Assembly (NCBI RefSeq): GCF_910592395.1 | Contig: NC_088319.1 | Location: 8,122,001 to 8,186,000 of the forward strand | Length of the DNA stretch: 64,000 nt | Reading direction: 5' to 3' | From: Lineus longissimus | Taxonomy: Eukaryota; Nemertea; Pilidiophora; Heteronemertea; Lineidae | Part shown: positions 51,937 through 64,000 of the stretch, in pieces | Numbering within the stretch: position 1 is the first letter of the stretch | Layout: each line of letters opens with the position of its first letter | The notes under the pieces: model-generated | The model's input: only the letters and a program-made list of their open reading frames with translations | What the model was told of the DNA's origin: nothing | Database searches by the model: none | Position numbers and translations under genes: made by a program

Positions 51937-54900
51937 CCCCTGCGAAATGAATTTTACCTTAGGTGGATTTTGTTGGAAATAGCTGGAATTTCCAGCTCTT
52001 GGCTGGAATAAGCTGACACTTTGAATTTAGAGAGTTTCATCGAAAAGTTATAGCTGGCAAAAGCTGACAAAAAATGGAACTTTATCCATGGGGTGGAAAT
52101 TCTTGGCATTTTCTGGAACTTTACTTTTCGTAAAAGTTCCAGTGCTGGAAATCTCTGTCACTTTACTATGAGATTGTCAGAGCTGGAATTAGCTGGAAAT
52201 TTAAAATTCGATGTTTCTGACAATTGTTGGAAAAAGCTGGCATTTGCTGGCATTATGCAAATTGCTATTATGTTATGCAATTCTATCATGTGGTCTTATC
52301 ACCTGACCTATCCCATGATGCATTACACCTCAGACAGGAACTGGTAGGTTTGAATTTTCAAGTCAAACAAAGAAATCATGTGGGAGCTCTTCTTATTTCT
52401 TGATTTTTACCCCGAATTCGATATCAAGATATCCAAAGTTTACACAAATTGAATTGGAACACATAAGGATTCAAATGAATGCAAAAAGGGTAATCTGGAC
52501 AGGCCTTGAGGTTGTTTTTTTAAGCCTGAATCAGTGTATGTGCTGTAAGCCTGTATTATTGTATGCATGATCGTAGACCCGGACGGTATCATAACTGTAA
52601 GATTTTGCATGGGAGATGTCCACAGCTCATGACTCATGTAAGTGATGGCGTCAATCAACTTCGGCTTGCTCCATCATTCTTTTCAAGGTCGTGCAGTGAT
52701 GTTATTTGGACATCCATTTTGGACGTCAGTCCCCGTCTGTAACCCTGCCCTCCAGACATCAAAGTGACAGAGTGTGCTATGTGTGGTTAACATCATGTTG
52801 ATGTCACGGTATCCAGTTAAAACGGCACCTCTTTTTTATTTGGCTCACCTTGTGAGCCTATGCGATGATGTGGCGTCCATCGTCGGTGGCGGCCGTATTG
52901 TTAGCGCGGCACGTTTCGTAAAGTCTGGACTTAAAATTGGTATAGGCCTACATATGTTCCATGGGCCCTGGGGCAATTCACACCAATCTGGTCAATCCAT
53001 GATCCTCAAACTTACGAGCCTAATATTACAATGTGAATACTTTGCACTATCTATATTATTAAACGAGAGGCAAAATTTTCCTGTCAGTGATTGTCAATGA
53101 CGTCATCGTATCAACTGATCACAATTAGCTATGATGTAAATGATGTGCTGTCTCCAGGATGGGCATTGAGCCCTGACGACGCCAGTTGGCATTGACGAGC
53201 ACTCCAACCCAGGTCATGTGGCAACTTAAACCATCTGCAATGGGGAAGTGTCCGCGTGTCTGCAAGGAGCCTCAGTGAAGCAATAATCTTACGTTTTATA
53301 TGATAGGGCCTCTTATGCTCGTGTAAGTCCATGGTCAACACACACCAAGAATGATATTTACATTATAACAGTGTGACAAGATTGTGTCAGAAAACTAAGG
53401 GATTAGGTCAGTGGCATATGCTCAAAACTTGATAATGCCACAGCAATCATGTTTGCAAGTGACATAAATCACTTGTTTGCATAGATAATTTCAGGTGCCC
53501 GCAACAAGAACTGGTCATCCTAGCAACCTCTGTTGGAAGCAAAATCAACCTGCAACCTTTAATCATATTTCTGTGTGACAGAAATTGCTTGTTTGCAGTT
53601 ATAATTGCAGATGCCATCAAAATTGAATTAGAATTGGAAATCGCACGGCCTGGGATCAAGCAAAATCAACATGCAATCATGTTTGCATGTGAAAAATTCT
53701 GTGGTGATAATCGCAGGTGCGTGTGACAAGATTGCAATCAGCAAAGTCAAAACTAAGCGATTATTGGTTTTACTCCACGATAAGAGATCTTCTTGTTGCA
53801 TATCACAACGATTCTAATCATAGTCACTGTTGAGTGACAAAAAACGCCTGTTTATTAGTGTGCAGTGCTCTGATCGATTCAAACGTAGAGCAGGTCACAT
53901 ACTCAATATTAAATTTCCAGCTAATGTCAACTAATGCCAGCTATTTCCAATAAATGACAGCCCTGACATTCCTCGTTGCATGCTGAATTTGTAATTTCCA
54001 GCTAATGTCAACTAATGCCAGCTATTTCCAATAAATGACAGCCCTGACATTGGTAATCAGCTGGAAGGCCTGGGTCAAGATTTTCCACCTAATTCCAGCT
54101 CTGGAAATTTAAAGGTCCCCTGCGAAATGAATTTTACCTCAGGTGGATTTTGTTGGAAATAGCTGGAATTTCCAGCTCTTGGCTGGAATAAGCTGACACT
54201 TTGAATTTAGAGAGTTTCATCGAAAAGTTATAGCTGGCAAAAGCTGACAAAAACTGGAACTTTGGGGTGGAAATTCTTGGCATTTTCTGGAACTTTACTT
54301 TTCGTAAAAGTTCCAGCGCTGGAAATCTCTGTCACTTTACTATGAGATTGTCAGAGCTGGAAATAGCTGGAAATTTCAAATTCGATGTTTCTGACAATTG
54401 TTGGAAAAAGCTGGCATTTGCTGGCATTATGCAAATTGCTATTATGTTATGCAATTCTATCATGTGGTCTTATCACCTGACCTATCCCATGATGCATTAC
54501 ACCTCAGACAGGAACCAGTAGGTTTGAATTTTCAAGTCAAACAAAGAAATCATGTGGGAGCTCTTCTTATTTCTTGATTTTTACCCCGAATTCGATATCA
54601 AGATATCCAAAGTTTACACAAATTGAATTGGAACACATAAGGATTCAAATGAATGCAAAAAGGGTAATCTGGACAGGCCTTGAGGTTGTTTTTTTAGCAT
54701 ATGAAGAAGCCTGAATCAGTGTATGTGCTGTAAGCCTGTATTCAGTATTATTGTATGTATGATCGTAGACCCGGACGGTATCATAACTGTAAGATTTTGC
54801 ATGGGAGATGTCCACAGCTCATGACTCATGTAAGTGATGGAGTCAATCAACAGTCGGCTTGCTCCATCATTCATTTCAAGGTCGTGCAGTGATGTTATTT

Positions 54901-56723
54901 GGACATCCATTTTGGACGTCAGTCCCCGTCTGTAACCCTGCCCTCCAGACATCAAAGTGACAGAGTGTGCTATGTGTGGTTAACATCATGTTGATGTCAC
55001 GGTATCCAGTTAAAACGGCACCTCTTTTTTATTTGGCTCACCTTGTGAGCCTCATGCGATGATGTGGCGTCCATCGTCGGTGGCGGCCGTATTGTTAGCG
55101 CGGCACGTTTCGTAAAGTCTGGGCTTAAAATTGGTACACATATGTTCCATTGGGCCCTGGGGCAATTCACACCAATCTGGTCAATCCATGATCCTCAAAC
55201 TTACGAGCCTAATATTACAATGTGAATACTTTGCACTATCCATATTATTAAACGAGAGGCAAAATTTTCCTGTCAGTGATTGTCAATGACGTCATCGTAT
55301 CAACTGATCACAATTAGCTATGATGTAAATGACGTGCTGTCTCCAGGATGGGCATTGAGCCCTGACGATGCCAGTCGGCATTGACGAGCACTCCAACCCA
55401 GGTCATGTGGCAACTTAAACCATCTGCAATGGGGAAGTGTCCGCCTGGCAGAGGTGTCTGCAAGGAGCCTCAGTGAAGCAATAATCTTACGTTTTATATG
55501 ATAGGGCCTCTTATGCTCGTGTAAGTCCATGGTCAACACACACCAAGAATGATATTTACATTATAACAGTGTGACAAGATTGTGTCAGAAAACTAAGGGA
55601 TTAGGTCAGTGGCATATGCTCAAAACTTGATAATGCCACAGCAATCATGTTTGCAAGTGACATAAATCACTTGTTTGCATAGATAATTTCAGGTGCCCGC
55701 AACAAGAACTGGTCATCCTAGCAACCTCTGTTGGAAGCAAAATCAACCTGCAACCTTTAATCATATTTCTGTGTGACAGAAATTGCTTGTTTGCAGTTAT
55801 AATTGCAGATGCCATCAAAATTGAATTAGAATTGGAAATCGCACGGCCTGGGATTAAGCAAAATCAACATGCAATCATGTTTGCATGTGAAAAATTGCCT
55901 GTCTGTGGTGATAATCGCAGGTGCGTGTGACAAGATTGCAATCAGCAAAGTCAAAACTAAGCGTTTATTGGTTTTACTCCACGACAAGAGATCTTCTTGT
56001 TGCATATCACAACGATTCTAATCATAGTCACTGTTGAGTGACAAAAAACGCCTGTTTATTAGTGTGCAGTGCTCTGATCGATTCAAACGTAGAGCAGGTC
56101 ACATACTCCATATTAAATTTCCAGCTAATGTCAACTAATGCCAGCTATTTCCAATAAATGACAGCCCTGACATTCCTCGTTGCATGCTGAATTTGTAATT
56201 TCCAGCTAATGTCAACTAATGCCAGCTTTTTCCAATAAATGACAGCCCTGACATTGGTAATCAGCTGGAAGGCCTGGGTCAAGATTTTTCCACCTAATTC
56301 CAGCTCTGGAAATTAGGTTCCAGCTAATGCCAGGTTATGCCAGCTTTTTCCAGAGCTGGCATTTTCTGGCACTGCCATTTACCAAAATACCGCCAAACTC
56401 CAGCCCTGACATTTTCTGGAATTTCCAGCTAATTCCAGCCTCCTGGCAAGGAAAAATAGTTTGGAATTAGGTGGAAATTGCCGGCTTTTGCCGACAATTT
56501 CCAGTCGAATTTCGCAGGGGGTTCCAGCTAATGCCAGGTTATGCCAGCTTTTTCCAGAGCTGGCATTTTCTGGCACTGCCATTTACCAAAATACCGCCAA
56601 ACTCCAGCCCTGACATTTTCTGGAATTTCCAGCTAATTCCAGCCTCCTGGCAAGGAAAAATAGTTTGGAATTAGGTGGAAATTGCCGGCTTTTGCCGACA
56701 ATTTCCAGTCGAATTTCGCAGGG
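51937..56723. mobile_element. tandemly duplicated non-coding transposon-like unit
   Basis: A unit beginning CCCCTGCGAAATGAATTTTA starts at 51937 and again at 54117 (2180 bp apart) with few differences. The right ends (56519 and 56723) read TCGAATTTCGCAGGG, the inverse of the left start. Sub-terminal arrays of TTCCAGCTAATTCCAGC and GCTGGAATTAGCTGG face each other at the two sides. The first unit lacks the right end; the last 204 bp are themselves duplicated (56316-56519, 56520-56723). No protein is encoded. Confidence 0.85.
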
Positions 56724-57249
56724 TGGGGACAGCATCTTGACCAATGTCCAATGACCACCAATGTAATTTCTGATACCAAGAATGATAAAGTATTACTGCC
56801 TGCAGTGCATGGCTATGTTCAAAGACAGTACCATGAGGTTCAGGATGTGTTAACCAGTCACTCTGTCAGGATGTAGTGCCATGGCCGTGGCATGGGCCCG
56901 GGGGCATGGCATGACCACTAAAGTATAATTCATGCTGGTTGCATGACTACCAACCATCATGACGACCATGCAATTATGCATGACAATTCAACTATCTCTG
57001 ATCTGCTGATAGACCGTATCTATCACGTACATCATTGCACATCAATACATCATGACATACTTACGCCTATATTTATAGTACATTGCAGTCAGCCTAACGA
57101 CAACGTTGGTTACAGTACACGAGTGGGTAGGCCCTAGGCTAGCACTAGGGCAGGCCATAGGCCTAGTTGATTGATAATGATATAGGCTTCACACTGTGCT
57201 TTGTTGCCTTTATTACTGTATTTCATTTTCTGTTGTGCTTTGTGCTTAC
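56724..57249. other. no supported gene
   Basis: Contains GGCATGG-rich sequence near 56880-56915. No exon recognised. Confidence 0.5.
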
Positions 57250-57497
57250 CAATAGACTATTGTCTTGGGAGTCAGTCCGGATGAAGTTGATGGCTCCGGT
57301 TGCTGTTGTGGGGATATCGATTTGATCCTTGATACAGGCCATGACATCCCTTTTGATGTTCCTCTGCCTTTCCTGACCAAGCGTGATCCCCGATCACATC
57401 TCCCATCTTGTTCCTTTTCGTTGGGAGTTTCTAACAAAAAGGAAAATGCCTGGTTCTTTCGTATCCTCCCCAAACCACCACCTTTTTTCCTGGCCAT
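57250..57497 (-). CDS. probable first exon of a minus-strand gene
   Basis: ATG at 57497 reads MARKKGGGLGRIRKNQAFSF; 248 nt end at a strong donor TATTG|GTAAGC in phase 2. The protein is basic, then Ser/Pro/Gln-rich (ISPQQQPEPSTSS). The start is only about 130 bp from the start of the plus-strand gene at 57629. Downstream exons were not identified; it could be the 5' end of the ParB-like gene, but exon 38737-38596 needs phase 0, so at least one exon would be missing. Confidence 0.4.
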
Positions 57498-57628
57498 GTT
57501 GATGAGGTGCCATCGTGCCCCTGTCCTCCGTCTCAGTGGATGTGTGTACATGCAGGTGACGCGACGAAAATATTTGACCTCGCCACCAGAAAATATTTCA
57601 AGTGATCTGTCAATTGACGATCATTTAT
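57498..57628. promoter_or_regulatory. possible bidirectional promoter
   Basis: About 130 bp between two divergent candidate start codons. No core element can be assigned with confidence. The call rests only on the arrangement. Confidence 0.25.
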
Positions 57629-60600
57629 ATGCAAATTTCGCCAGTCCACATTAAAGAAATTCAGAATGACATCGCAGCCAAGGGACGTGAAAGTAGAAGA
57701 CAATATTTTTTAGACTTAGTAAGGCAGCAGCTTGGTAGAATTGGTTCAGTGTTTGTTATAAAAGGGTGTCAGTTGTGCCTAAAGGCATGCAGTAGTGTGC
57801 ATGGTATTTCTGAGAAGTATCTTGAGGATGTGGTTAAGGATGTGCGATCAGGACATAGAAATGCACATGATTTTAGAAAATGGTCTAAACGACTATCATA
57901 TAAAACAGGCCTGTGCATGGCCTGGGTTAGGGACTTCTTTCTTGTAATGGGAGAACACATGCCAAATAAGAAGGTTACCTACCTTCCGGGCTACACAAAA
58001 CGCTCGGTTTTCCGACGGCTTGAAAGGTAATTTCGAAAGCGGTATGGTGACATAGCAGATGAGCAATTATCATCACATATCAGCATCTATGCAGTGTCTG
58101 GAAGATGGGGGATGGCCCTGGAAGTGTGCGCCTCATTTGTGGAAAAGTGAGTATGATGATAATCCTTCAAATGTCATTCTCCATAATGCCTCACGTGCGT
58201 CGTATCTGCTATCCTCCCCACGACTAGAATTGGTAAATGATTAGAAGAGGGCAGGCCCGATGATAACCTGAAGTCAGTGAAGATGTCAAATGTGTTCTTT
58301 TTGCTTAATCCAATATAGGCTATGGAATGAGGGGAAAAGCAAGAAAATAGACAAAGTGCGGCCAAAGTTCCATGACTTTGTTCCCAATTTAATGAAGTAT
58401 AGGGCCTATGGGTCTATAGTCAGTGTTTAAAGCTGATTTCGAGATTACATAAAAGATCAGTTGAGGAAAACGCGTTTAAATCTTACTTTTCAGCCTGATG
58501 GGTTCACAAAATGCACTACATGCACTCGACTGCATGATGCTGCCAAAGCGGCAACAACACAATCTGTTGTTATCCATGTTGAGAAATCTCTTGAGCTACA
58601 TTATAAGACTGTGGGGTAAGTAAGATTCAAGCAAGGTGTACACTGGCAAAATCTTTGCAACATGTTGACAAAGAATTGCATTGACAATGACTGTGACACT
58701 GCATTCAATTTGCAACATTTTTCCAGCATTTTTGCAACATGTTGTATTGCATGTAGTTTTTGTATGACCGTCCTTGTGGACCCCGATTGTTGATCTTTAT
58801 CATCGAAAGTACCAATCTTTGCTTGCATTGCATTGCAGTGATTTGCGCCTTGTTTATCACAAGACTCGAGAACAGTCGCAGTCCCCAATCTCCTGAACCA
58901 CAACAGTTATCATCGATGGGATGGATCAAAATAAAACCAATCTACCGCATCTGACCACAGAAGATAAAACAAGCAAGGGTCAGATAAGACTGAAAACGCA
59001 TATCACAGGTAAGACAAGTATAAGAATGCAAACCAGACTTGATTTTTACGTAATAGTGGTCCAATTAATAGAAATCCCATTATTCCCAGTGCAGTAGTAA
59101 AGTTGAAATATGCGTTCGAAATTGCTGAAACTTGGTAAGTCCAGTTGTCCACTTGTGTGAGATCTGGATAGGTCTGTGACACCCTAGAGCAACATATTAT
59201 AGATTTAAAAGAAAGGGGGTACATCGTTACAATCTCAGAGCAAGGTGACTTGCCCCAGATCAACAAAGACAAAATCACAATTTACGGTTGTCAGATGATT
59301 TTTATTTTTAGATTAAATCTAACCTTCACTCTGAAAATGGTATGAAACATCAACTTACATCAGGCTACAAAATTGTACTTCCTTTGTCTGTGGCTTCATG
59401 TTTGTCTTATTTTACTGTAGTTTTAGAAACACACACCATAGGTGTGTATGTTTACTGTATATCTTTTCAGGAATAAAAATTCACTGTTCGCCTACCGAGG
59501 ACACAGATTCCGTCATCGCAATAGTTTACGTTGATGTCAATGAGTATCCTCACGACTCCAATTTGACCATTTCCATCCTGCTTGATGTGCTGCTAGTGCT
59601 AATGCACCACCGCATCTTTAAACCCAAACTCCATCTACAAATGGACAATTGTTGGAGGGAGAACAAGAATCGCTACATTCTTTCATTCTTGTTCTTCCTT
59701 GTGCATATAGATGTTTTTGAAGAGGTAAGCTTCCTCATGTGGATACCGAAAAGACACATCAGTTCATTCAATACTATCTTTTTTTGCCCTATGTGATGAC
59801 CAGAGGACAAGGAACTCAATGGACATAGGGACATGCCTAGTAATAGTATCAGTTCTAATTACAACATACTATTTCCGACCTACAAACGGCAGTTAATTTC
59901 GAGCGAAAAATTATTTAATATAAAAGCAAAAGGTGTGCATTGCATTTTTAATGTGGAAAAGTAAAACTGTTCTCTTATAAATACTTGTTTTCAGGTATCT
60001 CTGAACTTCTTACCAGTTGGTCATACGCATGAGGATGTTGATCAGATGTTCAGGTAAAGAGATCGTTTCCTGGCAAAAGACCATTCACTCATTGTTGAAA
60101 ATGTGTTCCTACATGTCCTATGTCAAATGTCGGAGGACGTCACATTCAGCGATGTGTACATTACCATGCAAATACGTCATGGTAAAACATTATGGTCTTA
60201 GTTAAATGGGTGAAATATTCAAAACATGTGGATCATATCTGGTAAAATTGTTATCAGTTGCAATGTCTTCTTGCAGATGTATCAATACAGCCATTTCTTC
60301 CTGCGGCAATATCAATACTCTGGATGGTAAGTTTGACTTGATGTTTCACTGATTTTTGAATTGAGGAATTGGTTGTCCTATCAAGATCGCTCGGGTCAAC
60401 CAAAAATGCAGACCAAAACCAGAGGCATAGAGATTGTAGTGCCCAAAAGTAATTGGGAAACAGTCCGCAATTGTTTATTTCTCTTGCTAACTAATTGTGG
60501 CAACGCTCCTCAAACTTTTAGACTGGGGAAACAAGATGGCGGACACATTTTTTCTACTTCCTTGGTTGCGATACCAAGGACCACTAAAATCAAAACGAGG

Positions 60601-61269
60601 CGTAAGGCATTTTCCATTAGAAACATCGATATCCTGTGACCAAGGCCTTTTAGAATATTGAGTCAAGAGCGGGCGACATTATTTGGGCAATTTGTTCTGA
60701 CACGATTGAGGATGCAAACTGACATATTATGGTATTTGCTTACATTGGCATAATGAAGTCACTTAGTCTTAGGTTTCCTCTTAACATTATGGTTTCAGAA
60801 TTCATGGATAGACTAACGGACAAAGATACATTCTCGCCTAAGATTTAAGTACATAATGTACAAAGTGTGTTCAACTGGCGTGACCACATAATTCCATTCT
60901 TGCCTGTCAACTTCAGTGGCCAATCCAAGCCACACCAGTTCCAATTCAGGAAAGTAGATGGGCAGGCAAGGATGCGCTATCGCCTGTGGGCTGATGACCC
61001 GTGGAGACCTGAGGGACCAGGCATGACATGCCTTGAGGTAAAGATATACATATAAATTTGTCATTGGTGATTAACTGACTACGCAAACGACACGTACTAC
61101 TACTACTTTTTAGCTAAGCCAAGACCAAGACACTTCAAACGTGAGATGCCTTTTAGCGCGATTCGACTCAAGTGTTTAAATTACTTTGCCCTTTGGTATA
61201 TTGGCCTGATAAAGACATACCGTCAACAAAATGGAGGTTGAAAGAGACCTGCCGGTACTTTCCATGTTT

Positions 61270-61345
61270 ATATTTCAGCCGAGTCCAGGCCCTTGGAGGT
61301 CCAGGGTTCGATTCCATTAGTACTTCTCTCTCTAAGGACACCCTT
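61270..61345 (+). repeat. possible SINE fragment
   Basis: GGTCCAGGGTTCGATTCCAT contains a good pol III B box (GGTTCGATTCC). A convincing A box is not seen upstream. It lies in an intron. Confidence 0.35.
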
Positions 61346-61404
61346 GGGCTGACCACAGTCAACTGCTGTCCTTTGTTTGAGAAATGATACTGAATACAGA
61401 GGTC

Positions 61405-61560
61405 TTCTTCTTCTTCTGCGTTCTCTCTTTGGCACTTGGAGGGGTCATTCTCCTAGGAGCAATCCTCCTCCAAGGCGGGATGAGCGTATCTTGCGCTGCC
61501 ACTGCGGTTATGCGCCAATTGGGTTTATTGGCCTAGTGGTCAGACTTTGGCGTGGCCAGG
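61405..61560 (+). repeat. dispersed repeat, copy 2 (SINE-like)
   Basis: Second copy of 37297-37450, about 90 percent alike by eye (CTCTTTGGCACTTGGAGGGG; TGCGCCAATTGGGTTTATTGG; GGCCTAGTGGTCAGACTTTGG). Confidence 0.7.
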
Positions 61561-61699
61561 GATATACTTCCGTGCCGAGAGAGATAGAGTCCACGTAAGC
61601 TACTCATGTTCCTCACTTGGTGGGGTCTTAACTTGCCCCGGCATAGACACCAGATACCAAGGAACCTCAGTTTAAAGTCTTATTCGAAGGACTGTGAAG

Positions 61700-61832
61700 A
61701 GCCAGGAATTTTAGTTCCTGAAAGCCAGGCTGTTTCATCCAGAAATAAGAACCTGGGTTCTCCCTGGGATCGAACCCGGGCCCTATTGCGTGGTGGCCAG
61801 CAGTGTTGACCACTAGGCCATGAGGCTCCTCA
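61700..61832 (-). repeat. tRNA-derived SINE
   Basis: On the minus strand GCCTCATGGCCTAGTGGTC (A box TGGCCTAGTGG) is followed about 35 bases later by GGGTTCGATCCC (B box), then a non-tRNA body. The spacing is that of a tRNA-like pol III promoter, but the sequence does not fold as a full tRNA. Confidence 0.75.
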
Positions 61833-64000
61833 CATACAGAGGTCAAATTGAATGGAAAGGACCAATTTGGGACCAAAGGCAGTGTCCTTAAATAGAGAAG
61901 GTGTCCTCAGTATAGCAGAGAGGTGTCGGCTCATAAAGGGAAGAGCCACTGTGTACCTGAATAGATAGGTTAAATTACTGTTTACTTTAACTTGACATAT
62001 TATATAACATTGTTTTTTTAGGATCTAGTGCTTTCTGAGGATGGAAAAATCATCTCTTGCAATGTGGGCAGTATCAAAAGAGACAATTGAACTCAGATTT
62101 CATTTGAATTTAACTTGCCTAATCTCTGTCTTGAAATTTCAGGCTTTCCCAGATTTAGCTGACGAACCAGCAGTGGTTGAACCCAGCACCGAGCGGATGG
62201 AGCTGGACGAGGTCCGCAAAGGCGTCAAGGCTCTCGGGCCAAGACTGGTGTCCCGAGATCACCAGTGGTGGGACCGCTACTTCCTAGCACTGGAAAATCC
62301 TAACGTAAGCTAAAAATATTGTCACTGTGGTAAAGCTTTTAACTTGCTCGATCACAGTGCTATCATTTTAAATGGATTTTAAATAAACCTGAGGTAACTG
62401 CATCATAAGCAGGCTGTTAGTTGTGCATGTACTTGATAACAATGCTTTCCAATATCAAAATTCGAAAGTGTCTAGACTAAAAGGAAAAGGAAAAATTTGC
62501 TTAACATTAAACAACCCCAAGCCTTTATAAAGACTGGTCGTATCCAGTAACTTCTATTATCAAAGAAAAAGAAGCACTTTAAAAATTGAATCATATGTAC
62601 AGTGCATTGATTTGTGGGTGAGAAGAATAGAGGAGCCACTCTCAGATTGAATGATAAGAAAGGCTGTTGTCACGGCATGCTGCAGGTTGTTGTGAATATT
62701 ATGCCATGGAATTATTCGAACTGCATGATTTTGTGTACAGGACCCGGTACACAAAATGAAACAAAGAGGAGGGTTACAGGTAGGATGATTGGGTGAGTGG
62801 AGACACCAGTCATGTTTGTCAAGAAATATAACAACATTTGTGCTTTCCTTCAAAAAAAAGGCTTGCCGATTCCGAACCTGGTCGGGGCCTTTACTCAGCA
62901 CTCATGAATGATAGTGCTATCTAAAGGCAACTTTACTCATCGAAACAATTAATTTTTCCAAGAACTTAACAGCGCTGCCACTCGCCATTGTCGCCAAAAC
63001 TAAACTCAAACCTGGTTGGCTCAAATCTGATGCAACTTGGCTCAAACTTTTCAAATGCTTTTACTGTTGAGTCAAACATCAAAGTCAGAAAAAATCCTGG
63101 TAAATTACCCATTTGGCTAAACTTGTCAAAAATGCAGAGCTGCCCCAGAAATTACATGTACGGTGGTGATCTATGACAAGTTTGAAATAACAAAGATGAA
63201 CCTGCTACCACTGTACCATGACAAAGATTTCACAACACCATCAACCAAACTTTTCTCCAACACAACTGCTTTTTCCCAGACAAGATAATCACTTAAGTGG
63301 AATTTGGTATTGCACTTGCAGGTCAATGACAAGGAATGGCCGCTGCCCAAAATCAGCCAAACGATCGGCTTTTGGGAAATTGATGACGATCTGACAGACG
63401 TACCGCAGCATCTGTTGGAGATCAGATCCGGCCTCACACAACAATGCCCAGCGGTAAGTTAAATTTTTGAATGAACAAAATAAAAGATGATCAGAGAGTA
63501 AGAGAACAAAAGACAGCAAAAACTTAAAAACAAGGCTTATCTTATTCCAGCTGCAGGGTTGAATCTTTGGGCTAATAGCCCTTATTCGAATGAGTCCCTC
63601 TGGTCTGAAGTTAAATTCATCAGCTTCAATCATTTTGTTCGAGTTGGTTGCAATAGTGAGATTTTGCCATCCTATTCCACTGCAAGGTGGGGGATTCCTC
63701 ATCATCTCTGCGTAATTCATGCAAGATAAACAGACTACTATTTCGATGTCCTTATACCCTTGTCACATGCTGTAAACTGGGTAATGCTCACCACTGCTGG
63801 ATTTATTAATGATTCTTGATAATCAATTTCTACTGTAGTTTATAAAGAATTTATTCACAGTTTTATTTGTTTAAGGTGATCATTGGTAATCAAGGACAAA
63901 TGCCGGCAATTCAAGAGGTAGATCGCACAAAAATTGAGATTGGTGATCTGGCGGCAATATACACCGTGGAAAAGGAGGGTAGACCATGGATCGCCAAGGT

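Larger units (their letters stand above)
57629..64000 (+). pseudogene. DUF7869-like transposase-related gene, 12 exons, two in-frame stops
   Basis: Exons: 57629-58026, 58319-58418, 58494-58615, 58839-59008, 59471-59724, 59995-60053, 60277-60326, 60799-61037, 62022-62063 (weak), 62143-62304, 63322-63453, 63876 to the window end. Phases agree at every junction. Exon 1 has CQLCLKACSSVHGISEKYL; exon 3 FTKCTTCTRLHDA; exon 4 VIIDGMDQNKTNLPHL; exon 5 LHLQMDNCWRENKNR; exon 6 VGHTHEDVDQMF; exon 8 FSGQSKPHQFQFRK; exon 12 an SH3-like IEIGDLAAIYTVE. The D/DN/H-rich motif set is that of proteins I know as DUF7869, probably an RNase H-fold, transposase-related family. Exon 4 has TGA at 58894-58896 and exon 8 TAA at 60846-60848. 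The gene is either recently dead or these are sequence errors. The 3' end is outside the window. Confidence 0.6.

Noticed and set aside
58020-58160. Frame after the TAA at 58028 as continuing exon 1 of the DUF7869-like gene
   Set aside because: A GT donor at 58027 joins exon 2 in phase 2, so the TAA is intronic and not a third nonsense codon.
61700-61832. Functional tRNA gene
   Set aside because: A and B boxes are present, but acceptor and anticodon stems do not form; a SINE fits better.

Overview
This is eukaryotic DNA from a metazoan. The genes have GT/AG introns, the intergenic DNA is AT-rich, and the mobile elements are animal types (BEL/Pao, Ty3/Gypsy, PIF-Harbinger-like, TTAA-target and Mutator-like inverted-repeat elements, tRNA-derived SINE). 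The style of the dispersed repeats suggests a marine invertebrate such as an echinoderm, hemichordate or amphioxus, but the species cannot be fixed from this window.

Left part (783-27017) is a set of nested insertions. A decayed BEL/Pao retrotransposon (LTRs 783-1093 and 26709-27017, target duplication CTGTC) is split by a PIF/Harbinger-like DNA transposon (6639-24235, target CAG). That transposon contains a Ty3/Gypsy element placed inside its left terminal inverted repeat (6656-14082, target AAAG), a 953-bp inverted-repeat element with a 10-bp target duplication (16405-17357), and a 4.2-kb TTAA-flanked element (18126-22342) carrying a three-exon Cys/His-rich gene that I do not recognise. Without the inner insertions the Harbinger element is about 5 kb and carries the usual two convergent genes, a DDE transposase (+) and a Myb/SANT-like protein (-), each with one small frameshift.

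Middle part (27018-40319) has low-complexity and dispersed repeats, and a multi-exon minus-strand gene (33074-38737). Its exons encode a ParB/sulfiredoxin-like segment followed by a C-terminal part that looks like a degenerate amino-methyltransferase. A single plus-strand terminal exon of another gene lies at 40059-40159.

Next comes a very young, intact Ty3/Gypsy element (40320-49506). Its 1381-bp LTRs look identical, it has open gag and pol, a tRNA-Pro-like primer site, a MYND zinc finger at the start of pol, and an unusual intron-like insert inside each LTR. Both Gypsy elements carry the same GGGAAAC slippery heptamer in the gag/pol overlap.

Right part (49507-64000) holds a 1.1-kb inverted-repeat element with a 9-bp target duplication and TTAA MITEs inside it, a 2.2-kb tandemly duplicated non-coding transposon-like unit, and a probable divergent gene pair. 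The minus member is a first exon at 57250-57497. The plus member is a 12-exon gene from 57629 running off the end, related to the transposase-like family I remember as DUF7869. Its splice phases are all consistent, but exons 4 and 8 each carry one in-frame stop.
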